A stretch of DNA of 8,187 bases from Actinomycetes bacterium (lineage in GTDB: Bacteria; Actinomycetota; Acidimicrobiia; Acidimicrobiales; Palsa-688), in contig JAKAXG010000169.1 in NCBI GenBank assembly GCA_021827225.1, forward strand, positions 1 through 8,187. The letters run 5' to 3'. The translations under genes and the position numbers were made by a program. Shown in pieces: positions 1 through 6,756 of the stretch. Position 1 is the first letter of the stretch. The number at the start of each line of letters is the position of its first letter. The notes under the pieces were generated by a model that was not told the origin of the DNA, ran no database searches, and saw only the letters and a list, made by a program, of their open reading frames with translations.

Positions 1-20
1 TCCTCACAGCAGGCGCAACC

Positions 21-509
21 ATGAGCAAGACAGCCGCTTCACTCAAGTCCGCCCCGAAGGCCGAGGAACCCGAGGCCCCGCCCAAGAAGTCGAAGAAGAA
101 GCTCTTCATCATCATCGCCGTGCTGGTGCTGCTGGTCGGCGGCTACGAGGCCAAGAGCATCCTGCTGGCCCCCCACTACAAGCCCGGCCAGAAGGTGCCG
201 CTGGGGAAGATCCTGCCCCTCGACCAGCTGACGGTCAACCTGTCCGACGGTCACCTGGTGCAGGCGTCGATCTCGCTGCAGCTGACCAGCGTGGCGTCGG
301 CCAGCACCTTGAGCGCCGACCTGCCCCGCTTCGACGACGCCGCCATCACCGTGCTCGGCGCCGACACCTACAACGGCCTCCTGCCCGCCGCCGCCCGGGA
401 GCAGGTGAAGGCCCAGATCCTGAAGGACTGCCAGAAGATCGCCGGCACCGTAGACGGGGCAGCCCAGCAGATAAGCGCCGTCTACTTCACCAGCTTCATC
501 CTGCAATGA
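21..509 (+). CDS. fliL: FliL-like flagellar basal body-associated protein
   Basis: This 162-residue protein has the FliL layout. A charged cytoplasmic N-terminus (about 1-27, rich in Lys, Pro and Glu) is followed by one membrane segment (about 28-43) and an extracytoplasmic domain. In that domain the stretch PLDQLTVNLSDG (66-77), the amphipathic strand QASISLQL (81-88) and the C-terminal ending AVYFTSFILQ match the family, in which the soluble domain starts with a 'VNL' strand and ends in a Phe-rich strand. FliL proteins associate with the stator and support motor torque in the membrane. The length is normal for the family. The start has only a weak AGG (11-13) upstream, and the window begins 20 bases before it, so any promoter or upstream partner gene is outside the view. 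It is followed after 28 bases by flgN, which suggests co-transcription. The family call is firm; the detailed role is known from other bacteria. Confidence 0.88.
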   Translation: MSKTAASLKSAPKAEEPEAPPKKSKKKLFIIIAVLVLLVGGYEAKSILLAPHYKPGQKVPLGKILPLDQLTVNLSDGHLVQASISLQLTSVASASTLSADLPRFDDAAITVLGADTYNGLLPAAAREQVKAQILKDCQKIAGTVDGAAQQISAVYFTSFILQ

Positions 510-537
510 CCTCTCCACGAGCGAACCGGGAGCAACC

Positions 538-1062
538 ATGACCGACCCGTCCACCGGCGCCCACCAGCCGGCCGGCGCCGGCTGCGCCGATCTCATCGAC
601 TGCCTGGCCGAGGAGCAGGCGGCGTTGGAGTACCTGCTGTTCAAGCTGCGCGAGCAGCACCTGGTCCTCAGCTCCGGCGAGCACAGGTGGCTGGCCGCCT
701 GCACCTCCGAGGTGGAGTCCGCGGTGCGGGAACTGACCGGCATCGGCCGGCGCCGGGAGGAGGTGGCCGCGCTCGTCCACGCCGACCACGGCCTGGCGGC
801 CGGCTCCGCCCTGAGCGTGCTGGCCGAGAGGGTCAGCGACGAGCTCACCTGCCAGCGGCTCCTTCAGCGCCAGAGGGACCTGCGCGACATCCTGGACCAG
901 GTGCGGCGCTGCTCCCGCCAGAACCGGGAGCTCCTGGCCCACGGCCTGGCCGCTACCAACGACGCCCTGGCGTTGCTCGGTGCGGTGCCCACCTACGACT
1001 CCACCGGCGGGGCGGTGCGCACCGGCACCCCGGCCAGCGGCAGCTTCGACACCCGGGTGTAG
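538..1062 (+). CDS. flgN: FlgN-like flagellar export chaperone
   Basis: The product is 174 residues and almost entirely helical. A heptad-like N-terminal helix (about 19-52, LIDCLAEEQAALEYLLFKLR) is followed by further charged helices with many Arg, Glu and Leu residues (56-148). Near the end is TYDSTG (152-157), resembling the 'Y-D/N-x-x-G' tail common in FlgN proteins. FlgN is the cytoplasmic chaperone that binds the C-termini of FlgK and FlgL and brings them to the flagellar type III export gate. Primary identity is weak in this family, but flgK and flgL follow directly, which makes the call strong. A Shine-Dalgarno GGGAG (528-532) lies 5 bases before the ATG. The stop is 5 bases before the flgK start, which favours translational coupling. 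It has four cysteines, unusual next to its cysteine-free clients. Confidence 0.85.
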   Translation: MTDPSTGAHQPAGAGCADLIDCLAEEQAALEYLLFKLREQHLVLSSGEHRWLAACTSEVESAVRELTGIGRRREEVAALVHADHGLAAGSALSVLAERVSDELTCQRLLQRQRDLRDILDQVRRCSRQNRELLAHGLAATNDALALLGAVPTYDSTGGAVRTGTPASGSFDTRV

Positions 1063-1067
1063 AGCGC

Positions 1068-2438
1068 ATGTCCAACGTCAGCTTCAACATCGCCGCCACC
1101 GGCATCGACGCCGCCCAGACGGCCATGGACACCATCGCCCAGAACCTGTCCAACGCCAACACCCCCGGATACGTGGCCCAGACCGCCAACCTGGTGACCA
1201 ACCCCGGCGGCGACCCGCTCGGTGTCGGCGACGGCGTCCGGGTCACGTCGGTCACCCAGGCCAACGACGCCCTGGCGGTCTCCCACGTCCAGCAGGCCCA
1301 GGGGGCCCTGTCCCAGAACACCGCCCTGCAGCAGGTCCTCTCCCAGGCCCAGCTGACCTTCCAGGAGCCCTCCTCCACCGGCCTGGCGTCGGACCTGTCC
1401 AACTTCTGGCAGTCCTGGGACAGCATCGCCAACAACCCGAGCGATCCGGCGGCCCGCCTCCAGGTCGTCAACCAGGCCCAGAACCTGGTCAGCGACCTCA
1501 ACCAGGCGTCCCAGCAGCTGGCCACCACGTCGGCCAACGCCTCGACGCAGCTGAGCGGGGTGGTCGGCGAGGCCAACAGCCTGCTGGGCCAGGTGGCCAC
1601 CCTCAACTCCCAGATCTTCTCGGCCCAGAACAGCGGGCAGAACCCCAACTCGCTGATAGACCAGCGCAACCAGCTGATGGGCCAGCTGTCCAAGGACATC
1701 GGGGCCACCGGATCGGTCCAGTCGGACGGCACCTACCAGGTGAAGGTGGGCGGGGTCCCCGTCGTCCAGGGCAGCTGGGCCGACACCCTCGACCTGGCCC
1801 ACTCCACCAGTGCCTCCGGCACGCCTCAGACATCTCTGGTCGCCCACACCAGCGGGATCTCCCTGTCGACCACCTCCGGAACGGCGGCCGGCCTGTTGGC
1901 CGCCGTCAACCAGTATCTGCCGGACTACCAGAACCAGCTCGACGGCGTGGCCAGCGCGCTGGCTTCCACGGTCAACAACCAGCTGAAGCTGGGCTACACC
2001 ACCACCGGGGCCGCCGGCCAGCCGCTCTTCACCGGCAGCACGGCGTCGGGGATCGGCGTCAACCCGGCCGTCGTCTCCGACCCGACCCAGATAGCCGCCT
2101 CCGGCGTTCCCGACACCCCCACCGACCCGAACGCCGCGGTCAACGACGGGTCCAACGCCCAGGCGGTGGCCAACCTGTGGAATTCGGCGGGCGGCCCCGA
2201 CGTTGCCTACCGGGCCCTGGTCCAGAAGGTCGGCAACCAGGTGAGCGCGGTGAACAACCAGGTGCAGTCGTCCACCTCGGTGGCCAACGCGGCCCAGCAG
2301 AACCTGCAGGCGGTCACCGGCGTCGACCCCAACCAGCAGCTGGTCAACCTGATGAACTTCCAGCAGTCCTACCAGGCCGCCGCCAAGGTCATCTCCACGG
2401 TGGCCGGCGCGGTGCAGTCACTGCTGGCCGCGGTCTGA
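1068..2438 (+). CDS. flgK: Flagellar hook-associated protein 1 (FlgK)
   Basis: FlgK forms the first ring of the hook-filament junction outside the cell and is secreted by the flagellar export apparatus without a Sec signal. The 456-residue protein begins with the rod/hook/HAP N-terminal helix and its hallmark NLSNANTPGY (26-35), then GVGDGVRV (52-59). The family block FWQSWDSIANNPSDPAAR lies at 113-130 and the LIDQRNQLMGQLS helix at 196-208. The middle domain is Ser/Thr/Gly-rich. The C-terminal coiled-coil helix LVNLMNFQQSYQAAAKVIST (425-444) matches the polymerisation helix of flagellar axial proteins. It is somewhat shorter than the enterobacterial protein, which I attribute to a smaller central domain. 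The ATG at 1068 is chosen because the conserved N-terminus starts exactly there; the same frame stays open upstream to 687 but only in the shadow of flgN. There is no good ribosome site, only GAGCG, so coupling to flgN translation is likely. No cysteine is present. Confidence 0.96.
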   Translation: MSNVSFNIAATGIDAAQTAMDTIAQNLSNANTPGYVAQTANLVTNPGGDPLGVGDGVRVTSVTQANDALAVSHVQQAQGALSQNTALQQVLSQAQLTFQEPSSTGLASDLSNFWQSWDSIANNPSDPAARLQVVNQAQNLVSDLNQASQQLATTSANASTQLSGVVGEANSLLGQVATLNSQIFSAQNSGQNPNSLIDQRNQLMGQLSKDIGATGSVQSDGTYQVKVGGVPVVQGSWADTLDLAHSTSASGTPQTSLVAHTSGISLSTTSGTAAGLLAAVNQYLPDYQNQLDGVASALASTVNNQLKLGYTTTGAAGQPLFTGSTASGIGVNPAVVSDPTQIAASGVPDTPTDPNAAVNDGSNAQAVANLWNSAGGPDVAYRALVQKVGNQVSAVNNQVQSSTSVANAAQQNLQAVTGVDPNQQLVNLMNFQQSYQAAAKVISTVAGAVQSLLAAV

Positions 2439-2455
2439 GAGCGAGGAACGTAGCC

Positions 2456-3379
2456 ATGAGCATGAACCTGACAGCCATCTCCTACACCCCGACCATGATC
2501 GCCAACCAGATGGTCTCCAACCTGACCACCGACCAGAACCAGCAGGCGACCCTGGAGGAGCAGCTCTCCACCGGCAACCTGGTCAACTCCCCGTCGGACA
2601 ACCCGGCTGCGGCCAACTCCATCATGCAGCTGAACGCCGGGCTCAACCGGGCCACCCAGTATGCGACCAACGCCTCCGACGGGCTGGGCTGGCTGTCGCT
2701 CGGCAACTCCACCCTCAACTCGGTGATGTCAAACCTGCAGACGGCCCGCCAGACGGTCCTGGCCCTCTCGGGGCAGATGCTGAGCGGCCAGCCCGGGGCC
2801 ATCACCGGCGCGGCCACCCAGCTCCAAGCCATCAAGCAGCAGATACTGGGGCTGGCCAACACCACCTACGGCGGGCAGGCCATATTCAGCGGTACCGGCA
2901 ACGTGTCCACCGCCTACGACCAGGCGGGCAACTACGTGGGCGGGGGAAGCTCCCCCACCCGCACCGTCGCCCCCGGGGTGCAGGTGCCGGTATCGGCCAC
3001 CGGGCCGACCGTCTTCGGCAGCGGGTCCACCGGCCTGCTGGCCCCGGGTGGGGTGCTCGACACCCTCATCACCGACATCAACACCGGCACCCCGGCGTCG
3101 CTGAAGAAAGCCCAGACCACCGACCTGGCCAGCCTGGACTCCGCCATGTCGACGGTGTCGACCCAGGCCGCCGAGATGGGCGCCAACTACCAGCGGATGC
3201 AGGGGTTCGCCACCCAGGCGACCAACGCCCAGGCGGCGCTCCAGAGCCAGCTGTCGGCCGAGGACAGCGTCAACGTGGCCCAGGCCACCACGCAGCTGAC
3301 CCAGGATCAGCAGACCTACCAGACCGGGCTGTGGGCGACCGCGCAGATCGAGTCGCACTCATTGGTCCAATACCTGTGA
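2456..3379 (+). CDS. flgL: Flagellar hook-associated protein 3 (FlgL)
   Basis: FlgL forms the second junction ring between FlgK and the filament. The 307-residue protein has the flagellin-like N-terminal helix with QLSTGNLVNSPSDNPAAA (36-53), the counterpart of the 'SGkrinspSDDPaa' motif of FlgL and flagellin. The usual second Asp is Asn here. A GGQAIFSGT motif follows at about 142-150, typical of FlgL. The C-terminal helix ends in ATAQIESHSLVQYL, the polymerisation helix. The ATG at 2456 is preceded by GAGGA (2443-2447) at an 8-base spacing; a second in-frame ATG six bases later (2462) would remove only two residues. The gap to flgK is 17 bases and to fliW 13, consistent with one operon. There is no cysteine, as is usual in exported axial proteins. 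Flagellin itself is ruled out by the position beside flgK and the family-specific GGQ-FSG segment. Confidence 0.95.
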   Translation: MSMNLTAISYTPTMIANQMVSNLTTDQNQQATLEEQLSTGNLVNSPSDNPAAANSIMQLNAGLNRATQYATNASDGLGWLSLGNSTLNSVMSNLQTARQTVLALSGQMLSGQPGAITGAATQLQAIKQQILGLANTTYGGQAIFSGTGNVSTAYDQAGNYVGGGSSPTRTVAPGVQVPVSATGPTVFGSGSTGLLAPGGVLDTLITDINTGTPASLKKAQTTDLASLDSAMSTVSTQAAEMGANYQRMQGFATQATNAQAALQSQLSAEDSVNVAQATTQLTQDQQTYQTGLWATAQIESHSLVQYL

Positions 3380-3380
3380 C

Positions 3381-3385
3381 GGGAG
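3381..3385 (+). promoter_or_regulatory. Ribosome binding site deciding the fliW TTG start
   Basis: GGGAG lies 7 bases before a TTG at 3393, directly after the flgL stop. This spacing supports TTG as the real fliW start rather than the in-frame GTG at 3432, which has no comparable sequence upstream. Confidence 0.6.
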
Positions 3386-3392
3386 CCCTCCA

Positions 3393-3842
3393 TTGTCATT
3401 AACCTTCACCGATGCGACGGAGTTCGGTTCCGTGACGGATCCGAGCAACGCGCCTCTCGAAGTCATCGAGTTCGAGGCCGGGCTGCCCGGCTTCCCGTCC
3501 GCCCGGCGGTTCCGCTTGGAGGACCTGGGCGAGGCCCTGCGCCCGTTCCGCCGGCTGCGCTCCCTGGGTGAGCCTGACATCAGCTTCACGGTGGTGGAGC
3601 CGGGCCTGCTGTTCCCCGACTACAGCGTGGAGATCGACGACGAGCACCAGGCCAGCCTGGGCATCACCTCCGCCGACGACGTGGTCACCCTGGTGCTCAT
3701 CACCGTGCCCCGCCCGCCGCTGCCGGCCACCGCCAACCTGCTCGGGCCCATCGTGATCAACCGCCGCACCGGGGCCGCCGCCCAGGTCGTGCAGCACCGC
3801 TCCGTGTACAAGGTCGCCCAGCCCCTGCCGGGCGCCGGCTGA
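3393..3842 (+). CDS. fliW: Flagellar assembly factor FliW (CsrA antagonist)
   Basis: FliW is a small cytoplasmic protein that binds flagellin and also binds and inhibits the translational regulator CsrA, so that free flagellin level sets flagellin translation. That mechanism is established in Bacillus subtilis and Campylobacter and is inferred here. The 149-residue sequence shows the family blocks in order: EFEAGLPGFPSARRFRL (26-42), SFTVVEPGLLFPDYSVEI (64-81), LITVPRPPLPATANLLGPIV (102-121) and the final strand NRRTGAAAQVVQ (123-134). The length is typical. The TTG start is supported by GGGAG at 3381-3385. Translation could also begin at GTG 3432, losing 13 weakly conserved residues. The partner gene csrA is present in the same window but on the opposite strand, about 2.5 kb beyond the fliW stop. 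In many other bacteria the two genes are adjacent and co-directional. Confidence 0.93.
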   Translation: MSLTFTDATEFGSVTDPSNAPLEVIEFEAGLPGFPSARRFRLEDLGEALRPFRRLRSLGEPDISFTVVEPGLLFPDYSVEIDDEHQASLGITSADDVVTLVLITVPRPPLPATANLLGPIVINRRTGAAAQVVQHRSVYKVAQPLPGAG

Positions 3843-3854
3843 CCGAGACCCGGC

Positions 3855-3884
3855 CGGTCCCCGGAGCTGTGGTCACCGGGACCG
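3855..3884 (+). promoter_or_regulatory. Possible hairpin enclosing the glycosyltransferase start
   Basis: CGGTCCC (3855-3861) is perfectly complementary to GGGACCG (3878-3884). The loop (3862-3877) holds CGGAG and the GTG codon at 3869; two further G-C pairs (3863-3864 with 3876-3877) could form inside it. If it forms in the mRNA it would limit access to that start. The GGA in the loop is also the core CsrA recognition triplet. Chance formation in such GC-rich sequence cannot be excluded. Confidence 0.3.
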
Positions 3885-6268
3885 ATCCGAGCGCAAGTGG
3901 GGACGTGTTGCTGCTGAGCGCCTGTGTGATCGCCCGCGACGAGGCCGACCGCATCGCCCGCTGCGTCGCCTCCCTGGCGCGGGCGGTGGACGAGGTGGTC
4001 GTCTACGACACCGGCTCCACCGACGCCACCGCGGCGCTGGCCGCGGCGGCCGGCGCCCGGGTCGTCACCGGCTCGTGGCCGGGCGGCTTCGCCGAGGCCC
4101 GCAACGCGGCCACCGCCCACTGCCGGGGGGAGTGGGTGCTCTCCATCGACGCCGACGAGCAGCTGGTGTGCCCCGACCCGGCCGCCCTGCGGGACCGGCT
4201 CCGGTCCACCCCCGCTGGGGTCCTGGCCCTCCAGGTCTCCATACACAACCTCACCGGATCGGGCCGCGGGTCCGGCTACCGCCACACCGCCGACCGGGTG
4301 TTCCGGCGCCGGGCCTGCCGGTGGAAAGGCCGGCTCCACGAGCAGCTGGTCTCAGCCGCGGACGGGGGCTTCCCCCCGGTGCAGGCCCTGAACGAGGCCC
4401 GCCTGGACCACGACGGGTACCTGCACGAGCTGGAACTCGACCGGGGCAAGGCGGCCCGCAACCTGGAGCTGGCCCGGGCCGAGGTGGAGGACCCCTCGTT
4501 CGGGGACCGGGGGCTGGCCCTGGTGTGGCTGGGCCGGGCCCTGTGGGCCGCGGACCGCCCGGAGGAGGCTCTCGGTCACCTGGTGGAGGGGGCCGGCACC
4601 ACCGCCAATCCCCGGTCCCGGCGCCAGGGCCTGGAGGCGGCGGCCCGCATCGCCCTGCGCCTGGACCGCCTCGACCAGGCGGAGGAGCTGATCGGCCGGC
4701 TGCGGGCGGCCAGCGCCGGCCCGGTGGTGGCCGACCTGCTCGAGGCGGGACTGTGCCTGGCCCGACGCCGGCCGGAACGGGCCCTGGAGCTGCTGGAGCG
4801 GACCGGGGCCACGGCCGGGCCGGTGAGCGACGACGACGGGCGGGGCTACACGCCGGAGCAGCTGATCGAGTGGAGAGCAGCCGCCCTGGTCGGCGTCGGC
4901 CGGCCCGGCCCGGCCGCGGATGTGATCCTGGGCTCCTGGAGGGCCACCGGGAGGCTCGACGCCGACCTCGATCTGCTGGTGGAGGCTCTGGAGCGGGCCG
5001 GGCGCTCCCTCGACGAGATCGCCGGTGCGGTGGACCGCCCGTCCCTTCCTGCCGCCGTGGCCTCCGCCCTGCGTCTCGACCCGCCCCGGGCCGCCCGGGT
5101 GCTGGACGGGCTGTGGCGGGCATGGGCGGGCCGGGCCGGAGACGGGGAGGTCACGATCCTGGCCGGCGCCGCCCTGCTCGGACGGGTGCTGGACCCACCG
5201 GCCGCGGCGGTCTGGTCGGAGCGTCTACGTCGGCGGGGCCTCGACGGGCTGTGCCCCCTGCGGGCCGTGGCCTCCGACCCGGCCGTGCCTCCCCGACGCC
5301 GGCTGGAGGCGGCCGCCGAGCTGGGCGCCCGCTTCGGGGAGCACGCCGCCGGGATCGAGGCCGGACCGGGAGCCGAGCCCCGGGTGTCGTGGAAGAACCG
5401 CCCGGCCGGACCGCCGGACTTCAGCCTGGTACTGCTGGCGCGGGGCGGGGCGGAGCGGGTACTGGGCTGCCTGCAGGCCCTGGCCCCGACCCTCCCGGCG
5501 GAGATGACCTTCGAGGTGATCGCCGTGGACGCCGGCAGCGTGGACGCCACATCGATGCTCCTCGGCTCCCTCGACGGCGAGGTGGCGGTGGTGCGCACCG
5601 ACCTCGACGTGGGGGCGGTCCGGGCCCGCAACCTGGGATGGGCCCAGGCCATGGGACCCGTGGTGGTGTTCGTCGACGCTGCGGCCCGGCCCGAGCCCGG
5701 CTGGTTGGAGCCGCTGCTGGCGGTCCTGGACGGCGACGGGCCTGTCGGCGCGGCCGGCCCGGTGCTCACCGGCCCGGACGGGGCCGTCGTCTCTGCCGGG
5801 GCAACCGTGGAGCCCGACCGCGAGGAGCGGGTGCCGGCCGCCGGCCTGGCCCGCCGACCGTGGGGCTCACCGGCCCGGGGACCCCACGTGGAGTGGCTGC
5901 AGGGCGACCTGCGCCGCGGCCGTGGAGGTGACGGCCCGATCAGGGTGGACGCCCTGGCCGCGACGGTGGTGGCGGTTCGCCGATCGGACCTGGAGGCCAC
6001 CGGGGGCTTCGACGAGGGCTACTGGGAGGGCGGGGAGACCGTCGATCTGTGCTTGTCGCTGGCCGCCGGCGGCCGGTCGGTGGTGTGCGTGCCCGCCAGC
6101 CGGGTGTCGTTGCCCGACGCCACCAGCCTCGGTCTGGATCCGTGGTCGGCCCCCGGCCCGGGGGTTGCGGGGCTGCCGACCAGTTTCGAGGACAGCGCCG
6201 GGCCGGCGCTGCAACACCGGGTCAACCGCCTCCGCTTCGCCACCCGCTGGGGGGGAACGCCAGGCTGA
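3869..6268 (+). CDS. Two-domain family 2 glycosyltransferase with TPR-like middle, flagellar cluster
   Basis: This large protein (799 residues) has two GT-A type domains. The N-terminal one (about 14-165) starts with the strand LSACVIARDEADRIARCV and carries DTGSTDAT (47-54), WPGGFAEARN (70-79), the metal-binding SIDADE (92-97) and the acceptor-side GRLHEQL (154-160). This is the pattern of intact TPR-linked GT2 enzymes. Residues about 190-490 are Ala/Leu/Arg-rich helices resembling degenerate TPR repeats. The C-terminal GT2-like domain (about 517-790) has VDAGSVDAT (553-561), ARNLGWAQA (586-594), FVDAAARPEPGW (601-612) and TGGFDE (711-716) followed by ETVDLCL (723-729). Here the expected second Asp of DxD is Ala605, and the usual E-D pair is E-T. 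The second domain may therefore be inactive or altered. It probably acts in the cytoplasm. Its place after fliW suggests glycosylation of flagellin or another surface glycan; donor and acceptor are unknown. The start is uncertain: GTG 3869 has CGGAG too close, and GTG 3905 or TTG 3908 lie just before the conserved domain. A run of seven G (6249-6255) precedes the stop. Confidence 0.85.
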   Translation: MVTGTDPSASGDVLLLSACVIARDEADRIARCVASLARAVDEVVVYDTGSTDATAALAAAAGARVVTGSWPGGFAEARNAATAHCRGEWVLSIDADEQLVCPDPAALRDRLRSTPAGVLALQVSIHNLTGSGRGSGYRHTADRVFRRRACRWKGRLHEQLVSAADGGFPPVQALNEARLDHDGYLHELELDRGKAARNLELARAEVEDPSFGDRGLALVWLGRALWAADRPEEALGHLVEGAGTTANPRSRRQGLEAAARIALRLDRLDQAEELIGRLRAASAGPVVADLLEAGLCLARRRPERALELLERTGATAGPVSDDDGRGYTPEQLIEWRAAALVGVGRPGPAADVILGSWRATGRLDADLDLLVEALERAGRSLDEIAGAVDRPSLPAAVASALRLDPPRAARVLDGLWRAWAGRAGDGEVTILAGAALLGRVLDPPAAAVWSERLRRRGLDGLCPLRAVASDPAVPPRRRLEAAAELGARFGEHAAGIEAGPGAEPRVSWKNRPAGPPDFSLVLLARGGAERVLGCLQALAPTLPAEMTFEVIAVDAGSVDATSMLLGSLDGEVAVVRTDLDVGAVRARNLGWAQAMGPVVVFVDAAARPEPGWLEPLLAVLDGDGPVGAAGPVLTGPDGAVVSAGATVEPDREERVPAAGLARRPWGSPARGPHVEWLQGDLRRGRGGDGPIRVDALAATVVAVRRSDLEATGGFDEGYWEGGETVDLCLSLAAGGRSVVCVPASRVSLPDATSLGLDPWSAPGPGVAGLPTSFEDSAGPALQHRVNRLRFATRWGGTPG

Positions 6269-6275
6269 TCCGCCG

Positions 6276-6302
6276 GGCCGGCCCCGCGGAGGGGAGCCGG
6301 CC
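6276..6302. terminator. GC-rich hairpin between convergent operons
   Basis: GGCCGGCCCC (6276-6285) pairs with GGGG-A-GCCGGCC (6292-6302, with A6295 bulged), giving a 10-pair all-GC stem with a six-base loop. It sits in the 40-base gap between the stop codons of the glycosyltransferase gene and csrA. No T-tract follows on either strand, as is often the case in high-GC actinobacteria. A second small hairpin (GGGCC 6303-6307 with GGCCC 6314-6318) lies beside it over the csrA stop. Its place suggests bidirectional termination, but function is inferred from position only. Confidence 0.45.
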
Positions 6303-6308
6303 GGGCCG

Positions 6309-6746
6309 CTACCGGCCCTTGGGCTGCAGTCCGGTCAGCCCGGCCAGGCCCGACAGGTCGGCCCCGCCGTCGCTCATGGCCGCCCGGTTGGCGTCCTGCA
6401 TCTGCTGGTACACCTCCTGGCGGTAGATCAGCACGTGCGGCGGGGCCTCGATACCGATGCGCACCGAGTCGTTGCTGACCGCCTGCACCGCCACTACGAC
6501 CTCGCCGTTGATGAGAAGGCCCGGCCGGGACCGCCGCGACAGCACGTGCATGCTGGCCCCGTCCCAGGCCTTCCCCCGCTTGGCCAGCTGCTCGATGACC
6601 TCGCGCTCGTCCAGCCGCTGCACCGTCAGGGTGTCGGGACCGGTGACCCGCAGGCACACGTCCTCACCGGCCACCATCTCCACCGTCACGGTGACGTCGT
6701 GCCCGACCAGGATCGATGAGTCGGGGCGGCGGCTCAGGACCAGCAT
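6309..6746 (-). CDS. csrA: Tandem two-domain CsrA translational regulator
   Basis: CsrA is normally a 60-75 residue homodimer that binds GGA-containing hairpins near ribosome sites. Here one 145-residue chain holds two copies. Copy 1 (1-50) begins MLVLSRR and aligns without gaps to ordinary CsrA, keeping L4 and R44, the main RNA-contact positions in the E. coli protein. Its strand 4/loop, usually RIGIEAP, is CLRVTGP. A charged linker (51-65) follows. Copy 2 (66-115) begins MHVLSRR and keeps VRIGIEAPPHV (95-105) and YRQEVY (108-113). Its counterparts L69 and R109 are exactly 65 residues after L4 and R44. The tail has QDANRAA (117-123), similar to the FliW-contacting end of B. subtilis CsrA, then a 22-residue Gly/Leu/Ser extension. 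The ATG at 6746 is 10 bases after the DUF3566 stop, with GGGAG (6760-6764) 13 bases upstream, rather far. Copies share about 14 of 50 residues, so this is an old duplication rather than an assembly error. The likely partner is the FliW of this window. Confidence 0.93.
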   Translation of the reverse strand: MLVLSRRPDSSILVGHDVTVTVEMVAGEDVCLRVTGPDTLTVQRLDEREVIEQLAKRGKAWDGASMHVLSRRSRPGLLINGEVVVAVQAVSNDSVRIGIEAPPHVLIYRQEVYQQMQDANRAAMSDGGADLSGLAGLTGLQPKGR

Positions 6747-6756
6747 CTCGGTTAGA

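Noticed and set aside
687..1067. N-terminal extension of FlgK
   Set aside because: The frame is open but overlaps flgN and reads as Arg/Pro/Gly-rich shadow sequence; FlgK homology starts at the ATG at 1068.
980..2455. N-terminal extension of FlgL over flgK
   Set aside because: Open only because of GC content; the conserved FlgL N-terminus and GAGGA ribosome site mark the ATG at 2456.
2443..2532. CsrA-binding GGA in the flgL leader
   Set aside because: Every Shine-Dalgarno here contains GGA, and I could find no convincing hairpin placing it in a loop before flgL.
4075..5931. Long alternative frame (618 codons) within the glycosyltransferase gene
   Set aside because: Composition is Gly/Pro/Arg-rich without motifs, and the overlapping frame has conserved GT2 motifs along its length.
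4846..6000. 384-codon minus-strand open frame opposite the glycosyltransferase
   Set aside because: It is Ser/Arg/Ala-rich, has no domain signature and lies antisense to a strong gene.
6402..6746. Tandem csrA as an assembly duplication
   Set aside because: The two copies agree at only about 14 of 50 residues, so they cannot be a recent copy or an assembly artefact.
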